Shown here one piece after another: positions 45,630 through 56,792 of a DNA stretch of 64,000 nucleotides. The stretch is from the NCBI GenBank assembly GCA_963281255.1, contig OY725502.1, positions 2,604,001 to 2,668,000 of the forward strand, given 5' to 3'. The notes under the pieces are model-generated. The model was not told the origin of the DNA. It did no database searches and was given only the letters and a program-made list of their open reading frames with translations. The stretch comes from Aphrocallistes beatrix. Its lineage: Eukaryota > Porifera > Hexactinellida > Sceptrulophora > Aphrocallistidae. A program made the position numbers and the translations under genes. Positions within the stretch are counted from its first letter, which is position 1. Each line of letters begins with the position of its first letter.

Positions 45630-45804
45630 CACAAGTTACGATAGGCATAACTCTACTATTGTTATGCTGTGGTCAAGTTACGATAGATACAATGCATCCT
45701 AATGCGGGTCAAGTTACGATAGATATAATGCATTCTAATACGGGTCAAGTTACGATAGATGTAGCACATCCATGGTGCGGGTCAAGTTACGATGAAACAG
45801 GCCC

Positions 45805-46095
45805 CACATGTTCTACGCGAAAAATTTTATAATAAAAACAGAAGTGCCCTTAAACGACCTCTGAAAATCACCAAATTTGTCACGAATATACCCTATTCCG
45901 CAACCATATGGTGACTAATCTAAATTTTAACAACGGATAGGGGTATTTTGACACCATATTTATATATGCTGATAATACATTCCTAAACTCTATTGTGCTT
46001 TGTTAGGCAGCTCATGTATTAGTTCAACCATTTTCTACCGCATCCCTAGTCCCAAATTCGCAAGTTACTCTGAGGCCTTATTATAGTAGGCTATG
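45805..46095. repeat. X-family palindrome, right part
   Basis: TTCTACGCGAAAAATTTTA, AAACGACCTCTGAAAATCAC and TTCTACCGCATCCCTAGTCC are the reverse complement of the outer X arm. Completes the copy interrupted at 38525. Confidence 0.7.
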
Positions 46096-46379
46096 GTTCA
46101 TACATGCTTAATTAAGAAGGAAAAAAGGGAGAAATAATTAGTATTTTAGAGGGACATTCGAGATATTATTTATCGGGATATAATATATTAGTACTAGTCC
46201 TGGAGGGAGGGATACTTTAGTACACTCATCAGCTATTATGTGCAGCAACTGGGTAAAGTTACTGTCAGCACTATCTCTGTGTCATCCCCTTGTCGAGCAA
46301 GAAAACGTAAATTCTGAAGAATTAACATAGACATCGCTCTATTTTCAGCCATATGCTGCTTATGCACTGGGTGAGTTTT

Positions 46380-47700
46380 CACTACATTACCGGTTTACTT
46401 TGGAAGCTCCAGTGCCAGTGACACAACAGCTTTTTGTGACACCGACTAGCCAATTGTGTGGTGAAAGCAGTAGTAGCATCCTTCCAGTTGATATACTCTC
46501 TGCTGATTGCAAGATTGAGCGTGGTACTAGCAATATATTTTTTCTAATGCTCTCCGTCATACAAAGGTCAGAAAGCATCATCGGCAGCACGATCGTAAAG
46601 TTTGTAACCGCGGCCCGCAATTTTGATAATTTTAACAAATCCTGGCCGCTGCCCGGTCCACAAAAATACAGTACAATGTGTAAGGCCCTTGTTATTCATA
46701 CAGCGTAAATATTGACACAGCCGTGTTTTATTAGACTAATTTCAATAAATTAATACAATTAATTGAGTCTAGCTGACTCTAGCGGTCCTGTTCGATGGAC
46801 AGAACCAATAAATTCTAATGTTGGTACGTATTTGGGAGAGAGAAGAGATCTTCTTGCTGGTGGATGGTTGCCCAATAGGTCATAGGGTCCTCTTCATCAT
46901 AGTATGATGTAGCCTCCACATTTCATACTTCCTGTAAGCTGAGTGCTGCATTTTGAGTGTGCATTGAAGGCTGTATATTGTCGCGTATGGATCCAAAGAA
47001 AGATTTTTTTCTTTACGGTGGCTCCTCTATCTCTGGCTCAGATAATTCAATAGATGAGACTGCTAAGGGTAATGATTCCTGTGTCGTCTGCTGGTGGTCT
47101 GGGCCAGTGTAGACAACCATCCTGGGAGGTCCTTCAGCAGATCTCGTTTAGACTTCCTGTCTGAAGGGGTTGTGCTGAGGAAGTTGAATAACTTGAAAGC
47201 AGGGCCGAGGAAATTAGCAATCCAATGGAATTGGGTTCTTGATCGAAAAACTCTTCCAAGGGTTGCATTATGTTGGCTTTAAGTCCTGCGATCTCAAGAC
47301 TGTCCTGTTCGTCGAGGGCGCACATGGTAGATGACTTGGACCATGACGGGATGATGAGGTTGATTGTCGGACGTGTGCTGTACTGCAGGTTCTCGAGAAC
47401 ATCATTGTACAACTCACATCTCTTACTTTTAGTTCAGTCATTTGTCGACAGCAGCAAGAATTGGCAATCGCCATCTCTCTGTAAGCTTCTCCGATAGTTT
47501 CATGTAGCTCTGGTTAAACTTTGGCACTGATTCTGGGTCCCCTCATAGGAATCGTTGAAGACAGTGTGCAGACGGCGACATGCACAGTCAGTCTGGGGAA
47601 ATCACGCAATCCAGCGATCATGTTGGACCATTTGGTTGTAGTGTTTCAAGTTGTTGTCACCAGTGTGGGGTCCGTTCCGAAATGATCAACTGCAACAGGC
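46380..47700 (-). pseudogene. Possible hAT transposase relic
   Basis: The clearest part is the minus-strand frame 47134-47412, with YSTRPTINLIIPSW, then EIAGLKANIMQPLEEFF, a pattern I associate with hAT transposases (a xRPTxxxVxPxx segment followed by a helix of LKxNxxxxLxE). Upstream in transcription (47500-47650) there is ACRRLHTVFND-like text. The frame at 46387-46638 may be the C-terminal side. Stops and frameshifts separate the pieces and no ends were found. Weak call by memory of pattern; a host gene relic is possible. Confidence 0.4.
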
Positions 47701-48764
47701 GTGCTCCAGTATGAATTCATTGGTGATCCAGAATGCGTGCCTTGGTTAATATAATTCGAATGCGTGCCCCGGTGTAATATAATAAGATTTCAATATAGAG
47801 CCTAGACAAACAAACAACAAGCACATAACAAAGGAGTTATAAAGTACGAATAGTAAATTACAGTAAAGTAGGGGTAAATCGCTGAACTTTTGTCGTCATT
47901 GACTTGCCTGACTGACTTGACAGTCGTTGAGTAGTACGTATTGTGCGTGCCTGTTGCTGGCCAACAGCCCTGAAACAAAGATTATGCAACGTTTCTCTTC
48001 CTTAGATCATAGACAAGTACATGAATCACGTAGCTCCTGGATGGATTGAACTTAGCAGGAATCTCAAAATAGAGTCCTTGAGTCTCGCCAGCACATTCAG
48101 TTGCAGAATCCATCTCGATCAACGCTTCGATAGTAAGCCTAATATGAATATGGAGTAACTTGGAGCAAACATTGGTCCTGATTCTCAATTATTTAATTAG
48201 AGAACGTTTCTCACATCCGAATTATTCTTGAACCATGGATAATAACATATAACTTCAGAAAGATTATATTAAATCATTTGATTCATCATAAATATAAATC
48301 TGATGAAGGTTAAACTCCAAATTTATAATAACCTAATTACCATCCCTTTTTTAATCTTTAGCGATGAAAAAAGATCCAGCGCTAGAAAATTTATTTTGTC
48401 CTACAAAAATAATAGTCTAGCAAACGGCAGCGTTTTAAAATGGATTGTATACATATAATATCATTTAAAACACTTCCCATATTTGAATATTTATAAATAC
48501 TAATCACATACGTAGTCCCTTATATTTTTACTTTGGATGATAATGGATCAATCGAAGGTAGTATCAGAGTTGATTGATTGATCTCAATTTTATTTCTTAT
48601 ATTCCTAAACTCAATTTCCCTTTTAATAAATTGGTTAAATATTTAATTGCTAATGATAATATTCATCCCTTTTTCCCAACATCTTATGATTACTAAATTT
48701 TGTTACTGTTTATATAATTCTAGGAATTGATTCATGCGATATATTCATTTACGCTCAGTATTTG
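47701..48764. other. Intergenic DNA upstream of the kelch gene
   Basis: No gene recognised. From 48240 the sequence becomes markedly AT-rich without any of the repeat families, suggesting that the real promoter region lies at about 48250-48764. Confidence 0.35.
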
Positions 48765-49859
48765 ATGGCTAGTAATACACCTTTGAATTTGGATGGAGAA
48801 CTTGGTGAAAAATCTAGTACTTTCGAATTTTCCCTCGAATCTCTTCCTGATCTTCCTGCTCCCCGTGTATATTGCTCACTTCTAACAATTGATGACCAAA
48901 TATTTGTTTTCGGTGGTTGTGATTCAACTGGTAAGTCATTGAACAATGTTTTTGTATATTCCTCTACTCTAAAAGTATGGACCGAGTGGCCTGTTATGAT
49001 TCGAAATCGTTCTGGTTCAACCGCCGTACACTCAAATGGTTTGATAATTTTAATTGGTGGAATAGATGAAAAACAGTCTGCTATTATTGATATTGATTGT
49101 TTAAACTCAAAGACTAAGTTATGGAGCCGAATTAGTGCTCTTCCAACTGCAGTTGTTGGATGTGGAGTGTGTATTAATAACAATCGGATATATGTAGTTG
49201 GCGGCGCAACAACTGAAAATGTTTCTCAATCCCTGTTTGGGTACTTTGATTTATCAAGTTATGATTGGGTTTCTTTACAGAATCTTCCAACTCCAAGATA
49301 TGCAATAACCACTTATATTTTCAATGATTCATTGATTGTTATTGGGGGCAGAGATATTCTGAAAGCAATGGTTGAAGTTGAAGCTTATGATCTTATCGAT
49401 CAATGTTGGAGAAAATTAGCGGCTATTCCTAGCAGAAGGGCATATGCTTGTACCCTTGGATTTGATCAATATATTTACCATGTTGGTGGCGTAAGTGAAG
49501 GTGTTGGAACTTGGAAACCTAATGTTAGAAAGTTGGTAGAACGTTTTGATATAATACATAATAGTTGGACAAAGCTGAAACCTTTAAAATTGAGAAGAAC
49601 TGATTTCTCTGCATGTATTTTTAAAGATAACTTGATCGTTGCCGGTGGAGTGTCCGAACAAAATGAACAAATGGTCCCTATTTCTGATTCAGAAAATTAT
49701 GTCATGTTAGATAATAAATGGGAATCCGTAGCTAATTTATCAATTCCTAGGTGCAGTATGGCTAATTGTGCATTTTACGATGGGCTTCTTATCATAGGTG
49801 GGATGGGACCAGGAGGGCCGCAAAAAAAAGTCGAAATTATCAAATCGACATCATCATAA
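48765..49859 (+). CDS. klhdc8: Kelch-repeat protein, KLHDC8-like
   Basis: The ATG at 48765 (ATGGCTAGTAAT) opens 364 codons without introns; vertebrate KLHDC8A/B have about 350-354. Seven double-Gly kelch strands are visible (FVFGGCD, ILIGGID, YVVGGAT, IVIGGRD, YHVGGVS, IVAGGVS, LIIGGMG), each followed by a downstream Trp, predicting one seven-bladed beta-propeller. There is no BTB or BACK domain, so it is not a Cullin-3 adaptor of the KLHL type. Family-specific phrases APRVYCSLL, LPTPRYAITT and LRRTDFSACIF agree with KLHDC8. KLHDC8B is known at the cytokinetic midbody; a similar role here is inference. An in-frame TTG three bases earlier is not a likely start. Confidence 0.9.
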   Translation: MASNTPLNLDGELGEKSSTFEFSLESLPDLPAPRVYCSLLTIDDQIFVFGGCDSTGKSLNNVFVYSSTLKVWTEWPVMIRNRSGSTAVHSNGLIILIGGIDEKQSAIIDIDCLNSKTKLWSRISALPTAVVGCGVCINNNRIYVVGGATTENVSQSLFGYFDLSSYDWVSLQNLPTPRYAITTYIFNDSLIVIGGRDILKAMVEVEAYDLIDQCWRKLAAIPSRRAYACTLGFDQYIYHVGGVSEGVGTWKPNVRKLVERFDIIHNSWTKLKPLKLRRTDFSACIFKDNLIVAGGVSEQNEQMVPISDSENYVMLDNKWESVANLSIPRCSMANCAFYDGLLIIGGMGPGGPQKKVEIIKSTSS

Positions 49860-50585
49860 ATTTGTTTTCAAAAGAATCTATATTTATTTAATAATTAATT
49901 CGATATTTTTGGTTTAAAAATATTAAAGATGGTTATTAGCATCATTTCTCAATGAATACGAATATTCATCTTAACATTAAATTAAGATGATGAGCCAATA
50001 TTTATATTAAAATGGTAGGAACATACTCCATCCTGCCTGTGATTTTTCTATAATCCATCATCTTATCCATTCCAATAACTTCTTATCTCTATAATATTTA
50101 AAAGGCACAATGCACGAACGTATCCCCGAGGGGTTGGGGGTTGAGGGCAGTAATTTACCCTTAAGTATAATTCATGCTGTTCGGGCTAAAATAAGAAATG
50201 TATTTTAATAGCCTGCTTTTGGACGGTTATGTGATTTCAACTCTAATCCATGGTGCCAGCATAACTGAAAGATTATTTGATATATCTCAAGAAATATTCC
50301 CGCTACAATGACGCCCCGTCTTCTATACAAATTGACCGGCTTTGATTTATGAAAAAAATGCTTTTTAAGTAGTATTAAAATTGTCTTGCTACTATTGTTG
50401 ATGAAATTTAAATGATATAGGTTGAGCACTTATAATAGCTAGGTTCATTCGCTTATTTTGGTTTGGGCATTGTCGTTACTTTGGGAGATCTTGCGAATTC
50501 ACTAGTTGGACTTTGCAGAGCATGTCAAATTGGATTTTTTGTTTAATAGCAGTTATATCAAACTTTTCTTTCATGAATGCTAGCG
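49860..50585. other. Intergenic DNA downstream of the kelch gene
   Basis: AT-rich with no recognised gene; the minus-strand frame at 50205-50429 shows no motif. No repeat family was recognised. Confidence 0.35.
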
Positions 50586-50589
50586 TGTT

Positions 50590-51002
50590 AGTCGATCGTG
50601 AAAAAGAAGATCGCGACCTCAATCCCGATCTTAGCTGATATTATTATAAGATCTGCATTCCCGATCAAGAAGGACATTTCAAAAAGGATAGCGATTCGAA
50701 TCATTTTCCGATCGTTTTTGTTACTTAACACATAATTTTTATGGAATTTAAAATTCGAACTACAATAAAACTTTGCAATCTGAATGCATAGTAATTTTTT
50801 GTGCTGGAAAGACTCAAATTGGTAGCATCGTAGAAAATTAGAATAAATTAATGATGGTCAGGGGATAAGACAATATAAATCTCCAAAAATGTTCAGAAAA
50901 ATGATCTTACATCCGATCATTCAAAAAAAAAAGCATCGCTGATCCTCATTTGATCGTCAAAATAGGATCGAGAACGTGATCGAACGATCAATGATCGCCT
51001 GA
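50590..51002. repeat. GATCG-rich inverted-repeat element
   Basis: Left side GTCGATCGTGAAAAAGAAGA and GATCGCGACC; right side GATCGAGAACGTGATCGAAC and ATCAATGATCGCC in inverse sense. GATCG occurs about a dozen times in 400 bases of AT-rich DNA. Ends not precisely fixed. Confidence 0.5.
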
Positions 51003-51489
51003 TACCAATGACCTAATGAATGCCCCCACCCTCCCCTCTCTTTACTCGTATTCTTAACAATGTGTTTAAAGATATATACGAGTATGTATGATAACCATTA
51101 TCTTGATAATTTATTTCATTAATTTAGATTTCATATCGAATTTTATTCCATTTCATCATTCGTAGCAGCTTAAACTAAGAATAAGGTTGCAAATATACTA
51201 TATAGAGTGATCCAAAAGTTCTGCCACAAAATTTTCTGTAGTATTATACTTACTCAAGTGGAACTAACATCCGACATTTCGTTTTACTTGAAAATTAAAA
51301 GAGTTATTTTAATTTTTTTTGCAATCCAATTGCCTTTATTTCAGAATATATTTGCTAAGGTGGATCATAAATGTGTGTGTTAAGAAAAATCAAAAGAAAA
51401 AATATTGGATGCTAGGTACTTTCTATGATTATACTTTAACAATTGTTATTCTTATTGATGATTACCGGTATATAAACCAAAAAGAAATA

Positions 51490-51765
51490 ATCATATATTA
51501 GTATTTTGAATTTCCCATTTTTGATGCGTAATGAAGTTGTTATAACAAAGTGATGAGTCAAATTTTTTTGATGAGAGTTGTATCATATATGAAAATTGTT
51601 AATACAAACTTTCTATTAAAATTTCAGCCTTCTATAACCTAAAATGCCTGAGTTAGAGTCATAAGCTGAATTTTTTTTTCTAATCACCTAGAATGGCTAG
51701 TTATATTTAAAAACTGAAATTTCTAATTTTAAAAAGGTGACAATGCCGTCATAGCGTGCCACAAT
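51490..51765 (-). repeat. CG-core fragment, no GC end
   Basis: GATGCGTAATGAAGTTG.TATAACAAAGTGATGAGTCA and CAGCCTTCTATAACCTAAAATG match core text in reverse orientation; degraded. Confidence 0.5.
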
Positions 51766-51890
51766 TTGGTGGCGATGGTTATCAAAGTATGATAAAATAG
51801 ATTGAACCACAAGGTCATTTGTGTAAATGAAATTATTCTCACGATTCTACTGATAATCTCAGAATTCTACGTTACAAAACCATCCATAGT

Positions 51891-53245
51891 TACAGTTGTT
51901 CCATAATTATTGTTACACATAAATTAAATTCAACCATAAAGTTTGTTTTACCATTATATGTCTCGGCCTCTTTTAATTGCTCCAGCTTATGTTTTTTTAT
52001 CTATTTAGGACTTATATCAAATTTTATCGGTGTAAATAATTTGATGTCGCAATTCATTTTTGAAATTTCGAATTTCGATGAAGTCATCACTTGGTGACCA
52101 ATCACAATTTCTCTCATCCTCAATATTTATACCTTTTTACGTTGAATAATCGTTTCATTCATGTGATATTAGATACAATGACTCAAGAAGAGAAAGGAAA
52201 CAAATAACACCACTTCTGAACAGTGGAATATCATGCATTTCAAAAATTTCCAAAGATGTTCGGTTGTCTCGGCTCACTGTATATCTTGTGAAGAAACGTT
52301 TTGAAGAGAATGGTCCTTTGAAACACCAGAAAGGTGCAGGTAGACCGTCCAATGTTAGGAATAAAATCAGTTATAGTTGCGCACGATATGTTCAGCATGA
52401 CAAACAGAAGCCAGTTCGTGAAATTGCGTCAGAAATAAGCCAGAAGCGAGGGTTTGAGGTGTCTAAGAGCAATGTCTATCGGTGCTTGAAAGACATGGGT
52501 TATAGTAAGCCTATTGCCAAGCGTGTCCCCATGCTATCTGAAAAAAAACTCTTTAGGATGGAATGGGCTAAACAAAATATGAATAAACACTGGTATCGTG
52601 CTGTTCTTCAGCGACGAGGCTTCTTTTTGGCTACGAAATGGAAAGTTACGAATGTGGACAAAGGGTAAGAAAACTTCCATTATTCCGACGGTGAAACATT
52701 CACCCAATCTGCATATTTGGGCTGCTTTCTCATTGATGGGCACCTTTCCTTTTTGTGTTTTCATAATACTGAAGTTGCATTTCCTCGATCAGGCGAGAGC
52801 ATTCCATGGGGATAGTTGGATTCTCATTCAAGATAATGACCCCAAACACACATCTCGTGTGCCGAAGACATGGATGTGTCAAAATATGAAGAAACATATG
52901 ATGGATTGGCCCAGTCAAAGTCCAGATATCAATCCTATTGAGAACTTATTCGCCTGGCTAAAACAGAAGTTATCGAGGAATCGTTTTCGAACTTTAGAGG
53001 AACTTAAGTCGGAGCTGCTCGAACTATGGGAATCGATAACTCCGAATTCTTAGAACCATATTACAAGTCAATGAAGTGCAGATGCTAGTCATAGAAAATA
53101 ATGGGTATATATATATCAATTATTGAACAAGACTGTTCTGGTAATAAGATTAATGCATTATTACTTCCAAATCTTATGCTATGTTGGAATTTGAAGGGAT
53201 TTAGTGAGCGTCTCGAGTGTAACAATAATTATGGGACAAACTGTA
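51891..53245 (+). mobile_element. Tc1-type transposon, full-length copy
   Basis: TACAGTTGTTCCATAATTAT at the left and ATAATTATGGGACAAACTGTA at the right (27 of 29 pairing after one indel), starting and ending in TA. Length 1355 bases. Encodes the broken transposase at 52178-53053. The CAGTTTGTCCC..TAATTATTGT type of end is distinct from the copy at 29574. Confidence 0.9.
52178..53053 (+). pseudogene. Tc1 transposase, inactivated
   Basis: ATG at 52178, but TAA at 52205-52207. The main frame resumes with a paired-type DNA-binding half (VYLVKKRFEENGPLKH then GAGRPS, an AT-hook/GRPR-like linker) up to about 52600. A frameshift follows, then the catalytic half: LFFSDEASFWL (first Asp), ILIQDNDPKHTS (second Asp) and WPSQSPDINPIENLFAWLKQ (Glu). 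The spacing between second Asp and Glu is 35 residues, one longer than the usual 34. The frame ends at TAG 53051-53053. Confidence 0.9.
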
Positions 53246-54970
53246 TGTAGTATAAGAATCTCACGAATCTACGTTCTCACGAATCTATGCAACCGAACCA
53301 ATAACTTCATTCTGCATATTTTAGTCATTATCATACGTTTAAGGCCGCCCTTAAATATGACGGTAAAAATGGTACCTTTTAATGAACTTGATAGTGTTAA
53401 AAATATGAGAATGCAATTGAAATATCATCATAAAATTTCGAAATGTTTATGAGATAAGTGTCACAAGCACTTAAATTATGCTGGAAGTGAATTTCTGGCA
53501 TTACTCTCTCGATACTTCTTCTATCCTAAAGTTCTTATTTCTCCTACCAACACTCGGTGACTGCTTTTTGTGACCTTTTCAAAGTTTTCCATAAGTTTAA
53601 AGTACAAATTTTGTCTCTTAGCACTTTGCAGAGCAAAATTTTTATCCATTTCTGATCAAAGAAATTCCAGAAATAATAAAATCTTGAATATTATGAACTG
53701 ACCCCTTGGCAACGCAAGAAGAAATGAAGTTCAAAATTCATGTTAATGCATGAATTACTTCAGTAGTGGATGAATTTAAGTGTAAGATTGAATAACAAAC
53801 CAATTCTAATTAATAGTGTAGATATAAACATGTTAAAATCATAATGGTCTTAAACTTTTGTTACTGAATAACTACTAACATTGATTATTTGACAATTCAT
53901 TTATTACATATCCGGATTGCTAACGATGTATATATAATTAATCTTACACCAAAATTAAATTATCCAACTCAAAGTCCACAATTCTGGACAAGTTATTTTC
54001 CAGTTTTTCATATACCTCTCTCTTTGATTCTTTGGTGACCATCGATAGTGAGTTTGAGACGCTCCATTTTACACCAACGTCTAGTACCACTATGTCTATC
54101 TTCGGAGCATTATGCTTTTGATGTTTCAAAATCTAACAGCAGTACTGTTAGACCATAGTTAGTGTTATACTTGTATATATTGCGTCGAGAAGGCATAAGG
54201 TATAAAGTGGAAGATTTCTGGAAGGAATTATTAGCGACATCACTTGGCTGTCCGGTCAAAAATAGTTAGAAGTCTCGAGGATGCATTGAGTAATCCAAAT
54301 ACACACGCTACGAACATTTTAGTGAAGTTAGAGGGGTAAAATTAAGATATATATATATATATAATAAACGTCGAAAATAATAAATCCCACATTTTATGAT
54401 CAAATCTATTAAAATATTTAAGTTGGGTTGAGTACTATTAGTATTAACCTGAAAATTGAAGAAGAGGGCTGAAATTGTCGATCATTTGAATCAATTTGAA
54501 AATATTGCCAAATTTGTTGCAATAGGACGAATATTGATAGTGCAGGTATGAGTATATATCCTATAGAGTTGAGCTACAACAATGAGTTGTTTCGATTCTA
54601 TTTGTAAGGCATGATATTCATCTGACTATATTTTGGTCAATGGGACCTAAAATTAGAAATTCCATTGGAATTAATGAAAATTTAAAATTGATGTTTTTAA
54701 AATGTTGTAGCTAAAAATCACTTGAATCATGTGAATGATTATTGCTCCGCACCGATCCATGAGTAAGTGTCCAATCATAGACCAAAAATAGTTATGCAAT
54801 AGCTTAAATTTTGTAGTACACGTACTAAAAATTTAAGATTTTAATTGAGATAATGTCACAGGTTAAGGTCAACAAAATATTTCAAGTTCCCTTTTTTAAG
54901 TTGTTGTCCTTGTGACGATTTTATTATACCAAGAGCCCATTTTGTGCCTTTAGGTGGAGAATACTTAAGT
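53246..54970. other. Intergenic DNA, no recognised gene
   Basis: AT-rich, with unrelated short frames only (for example 53204-53452 and the minus strand at 53944-54129). No repeat family recognised; one of the longest unannotated stretches. Confidence 0.35.
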
Positions 54971-54972
54971 TA

Positions 54973-55080
54973 ACCGTAGAATTCCCACTGGGGACACAGT
55001 TTCCCCGATATCGCGGATGTCTCCCAGTCATTTTCTATGCACCTGAAGCCATATAAATGCTGGGCATTCTACAGTTAAAC
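54973..55080. repeat. Small inverted-repeat element with TTAA at each end
   Basis: GTTAACCGTAGAATTCCCA at the left and TGGGCATTCTACAGTTAA at the right pair with a few mismatches around a GGGGACA core. Confidence 0.5.
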
Positions 55081-55484
55081 AAATACTTTGTCATCAAGAC
55101 TTTTTTGAAATTCAATTACTAATTCGGATTCATTGAGATGATAGTTATTCCAGATTTGATTGGTATAATATATAAATGCCTCCAAATGGAGCTTTAGGTA
55201 TGTTATTTTTGTGAGTTATAACAAGTTTACCCGGCTCTACGTAGAAATGAGGCTTTTTAAAAACAGTATTTACCGTTACAGTTTTTCCCATTGGCCATCG
55301 TACATTATATTTATGAGCCTGATAAATCCTTCAGGTTTTTTAGGCCTTTGGCAGCGATATAATGGCGGTTCCGACTTCTGTTTTGCTTGTGCTGATATTG
55401 GAATGAAATAATTATAGTACTATAAAAATAAATTATTTGTATAAGTATATATTGCTTCTACAAGTATTATTTTTGAATATTATA

Positions 55485-55570
55485 TAGTACAAGCGCGCTT
55501 CGCTTGATTGCGCTGCGCGGCTGGCGGACACTTCGTGTCCGCCGGAGGCTCCCTTCGGTCGCCTGAGGTC
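55485..55570 (-). repeat. CG-core end fragment
   Basis: AAGCGCGCTTCGCTTG, the GGCGGACACTTCGTGTCCGCC-type stem and GGTCGCCTGAGGT, cut off directly by P-MITE sequence. Confidence 0.65.
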
Positions 55571-55689
55571 TGGGTACTGTACGTACGTATTTTCTCTGTT
55601 TAGGGACATGTTCCTTTTTTAAAAGATCTAATTTAGTACTAATTGTTTGTAAGTTTCGTGGTGGTCGAATACTTTTGTCCGGGTAGTGT
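55571..55689. repeat. P-MITE deletion derivative
   Basis: CTGGGTACTGTACGTACG at the left and ATACTTTTGTCCGGGTAGTG at the right with a short centre; left end degraded. Confidence 0.5.
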
Positions 55690-55692
55690 ATA

Positions 55693-56190
55693 TACAAGCG
55701 CGCTTCGCTTGCTTGCGCTGCGCGGCTGGCGGACACTTTATGTCCGCCGGAAGCTCCCTTTGGTCGCCTGGGGTCACATTGGTTAATTATAAGGAAAATA
55801 ACATCTCTAAATATGTCTGTCCTACTGTTATAATCGATAACACTCGAAAAATCACCAAATTTGTCAATTTTTGAATTTTTTGATGCGTAATGATAACATC
55901 ATAACAAAGTGATGAGTCATCATTTTTTGATGATAGTTGCATTATTTGTGAAGTATGTTAGTACACAGATTCTATTAAAATTTCAGCCTTCTATCTCCTA
56001 TAATGGCTGAGTTATGCACGAATAACTGTGTTGCTTAACTTTTAAAAATGTGACAATGACGTCATAATTCCATAATGAGTCACATTTTGCTCTGACCTCA
56101 GAACTTACTAGAGCCATAGCCAAAAGACTCCCACATGCCAAAAATCAGCTTTCTGCGCCAGGCAGTTTCTTCAATCAATTCGTAACATAT
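55693..56190 (-). repeat. CG-core repeat, full core
   Basis: From ACAAGCGCGCTTCGCTTGCT to CAATCAATTCGTAACATAT. Contains TGACGTCA near 56057 and the related GATAACATCA at the second position. Confidence 0.75.
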
Positions 56191-56219
56191 ATCCTTACTA
56201 TTAAAACTCGATTAATGTA

Positions 56220-56250
<31 letters not shown>

Positions 56251-56792
56251 CTGTACCGAATTGATTTTAGAAACTGTCGGGCGCAGAAAGCTGATTTTTG
56301 GCATGTGGGAGTATTTTGGCTATGGCTCCAGTAAGTTCTGAGCTCAGACCAAAATGTCGACTCATCATGGAATTATGACGTCATTGTCACATTTTTAAAA
56401 GTTAAGCAACACAGTTATTCGAACTCAGCCATTATAGGAGATAGAAGGCTGAAATTTTAATAGAACCTGTATACTAACATATCTCAAATATCATCAAAAA
56501 ATGATGACTCATCACTTTGTTATGACGCCATCATTACTCATCAAAATTTTAAAAATTGATAAATTTGGTGATTTTTCGTGCGATATAGATTAAAACAGTA
56601 GCACAGACGTATTTAGAGATGCTATCTCCCTTATAATTAACCAATGTGACCCCAGGCGCCCGAAGGGAGCCTCCGGTGGACATAAAGTGTCCGCCAGCCG
56701 CGCAGCGCAAGCAAGCGAAGCGCGGTGTATATATACATATATATATACGTACACACACACACACACATTAATCGAGTTTTGATAGTAAGGAT
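56191..56792 (+). mobile_element. CG-core element with both outer inverted repeats, best copy
   Basis: ATCCTTACTATTAAAACTC (56191), TA tract, forward core (about 56255-56726), TA/CA microsatellite, then the complementary outer end finishing at 56792. The most complete arrangement of the composite in this window. Confidence 0.8.

Larger units (their letters stand above)
40328..45804 (+). mobile_element. Ginger-like DNA transposon with integrase-OTU gene
   Basis: Ends GAGGCCTGTTTCATCGTAAC and GTTACGATGAAACAGGCCCC are inverted. Subterminal zones (40335-40620 and 45630-45795) hold repeated ATCTATCGTAACTTGACCCG at roughly 36-base spacing, inverted between ends. In between is one multi-exon gene (40795-45243). 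Integrase-type DNA transposons with inverted ends are known as Ginger, some with extra protease domains. Right-hand flanking DNA is the missing end of the X palindrome. A clean target duplication was not found. Confidence 0.8.
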
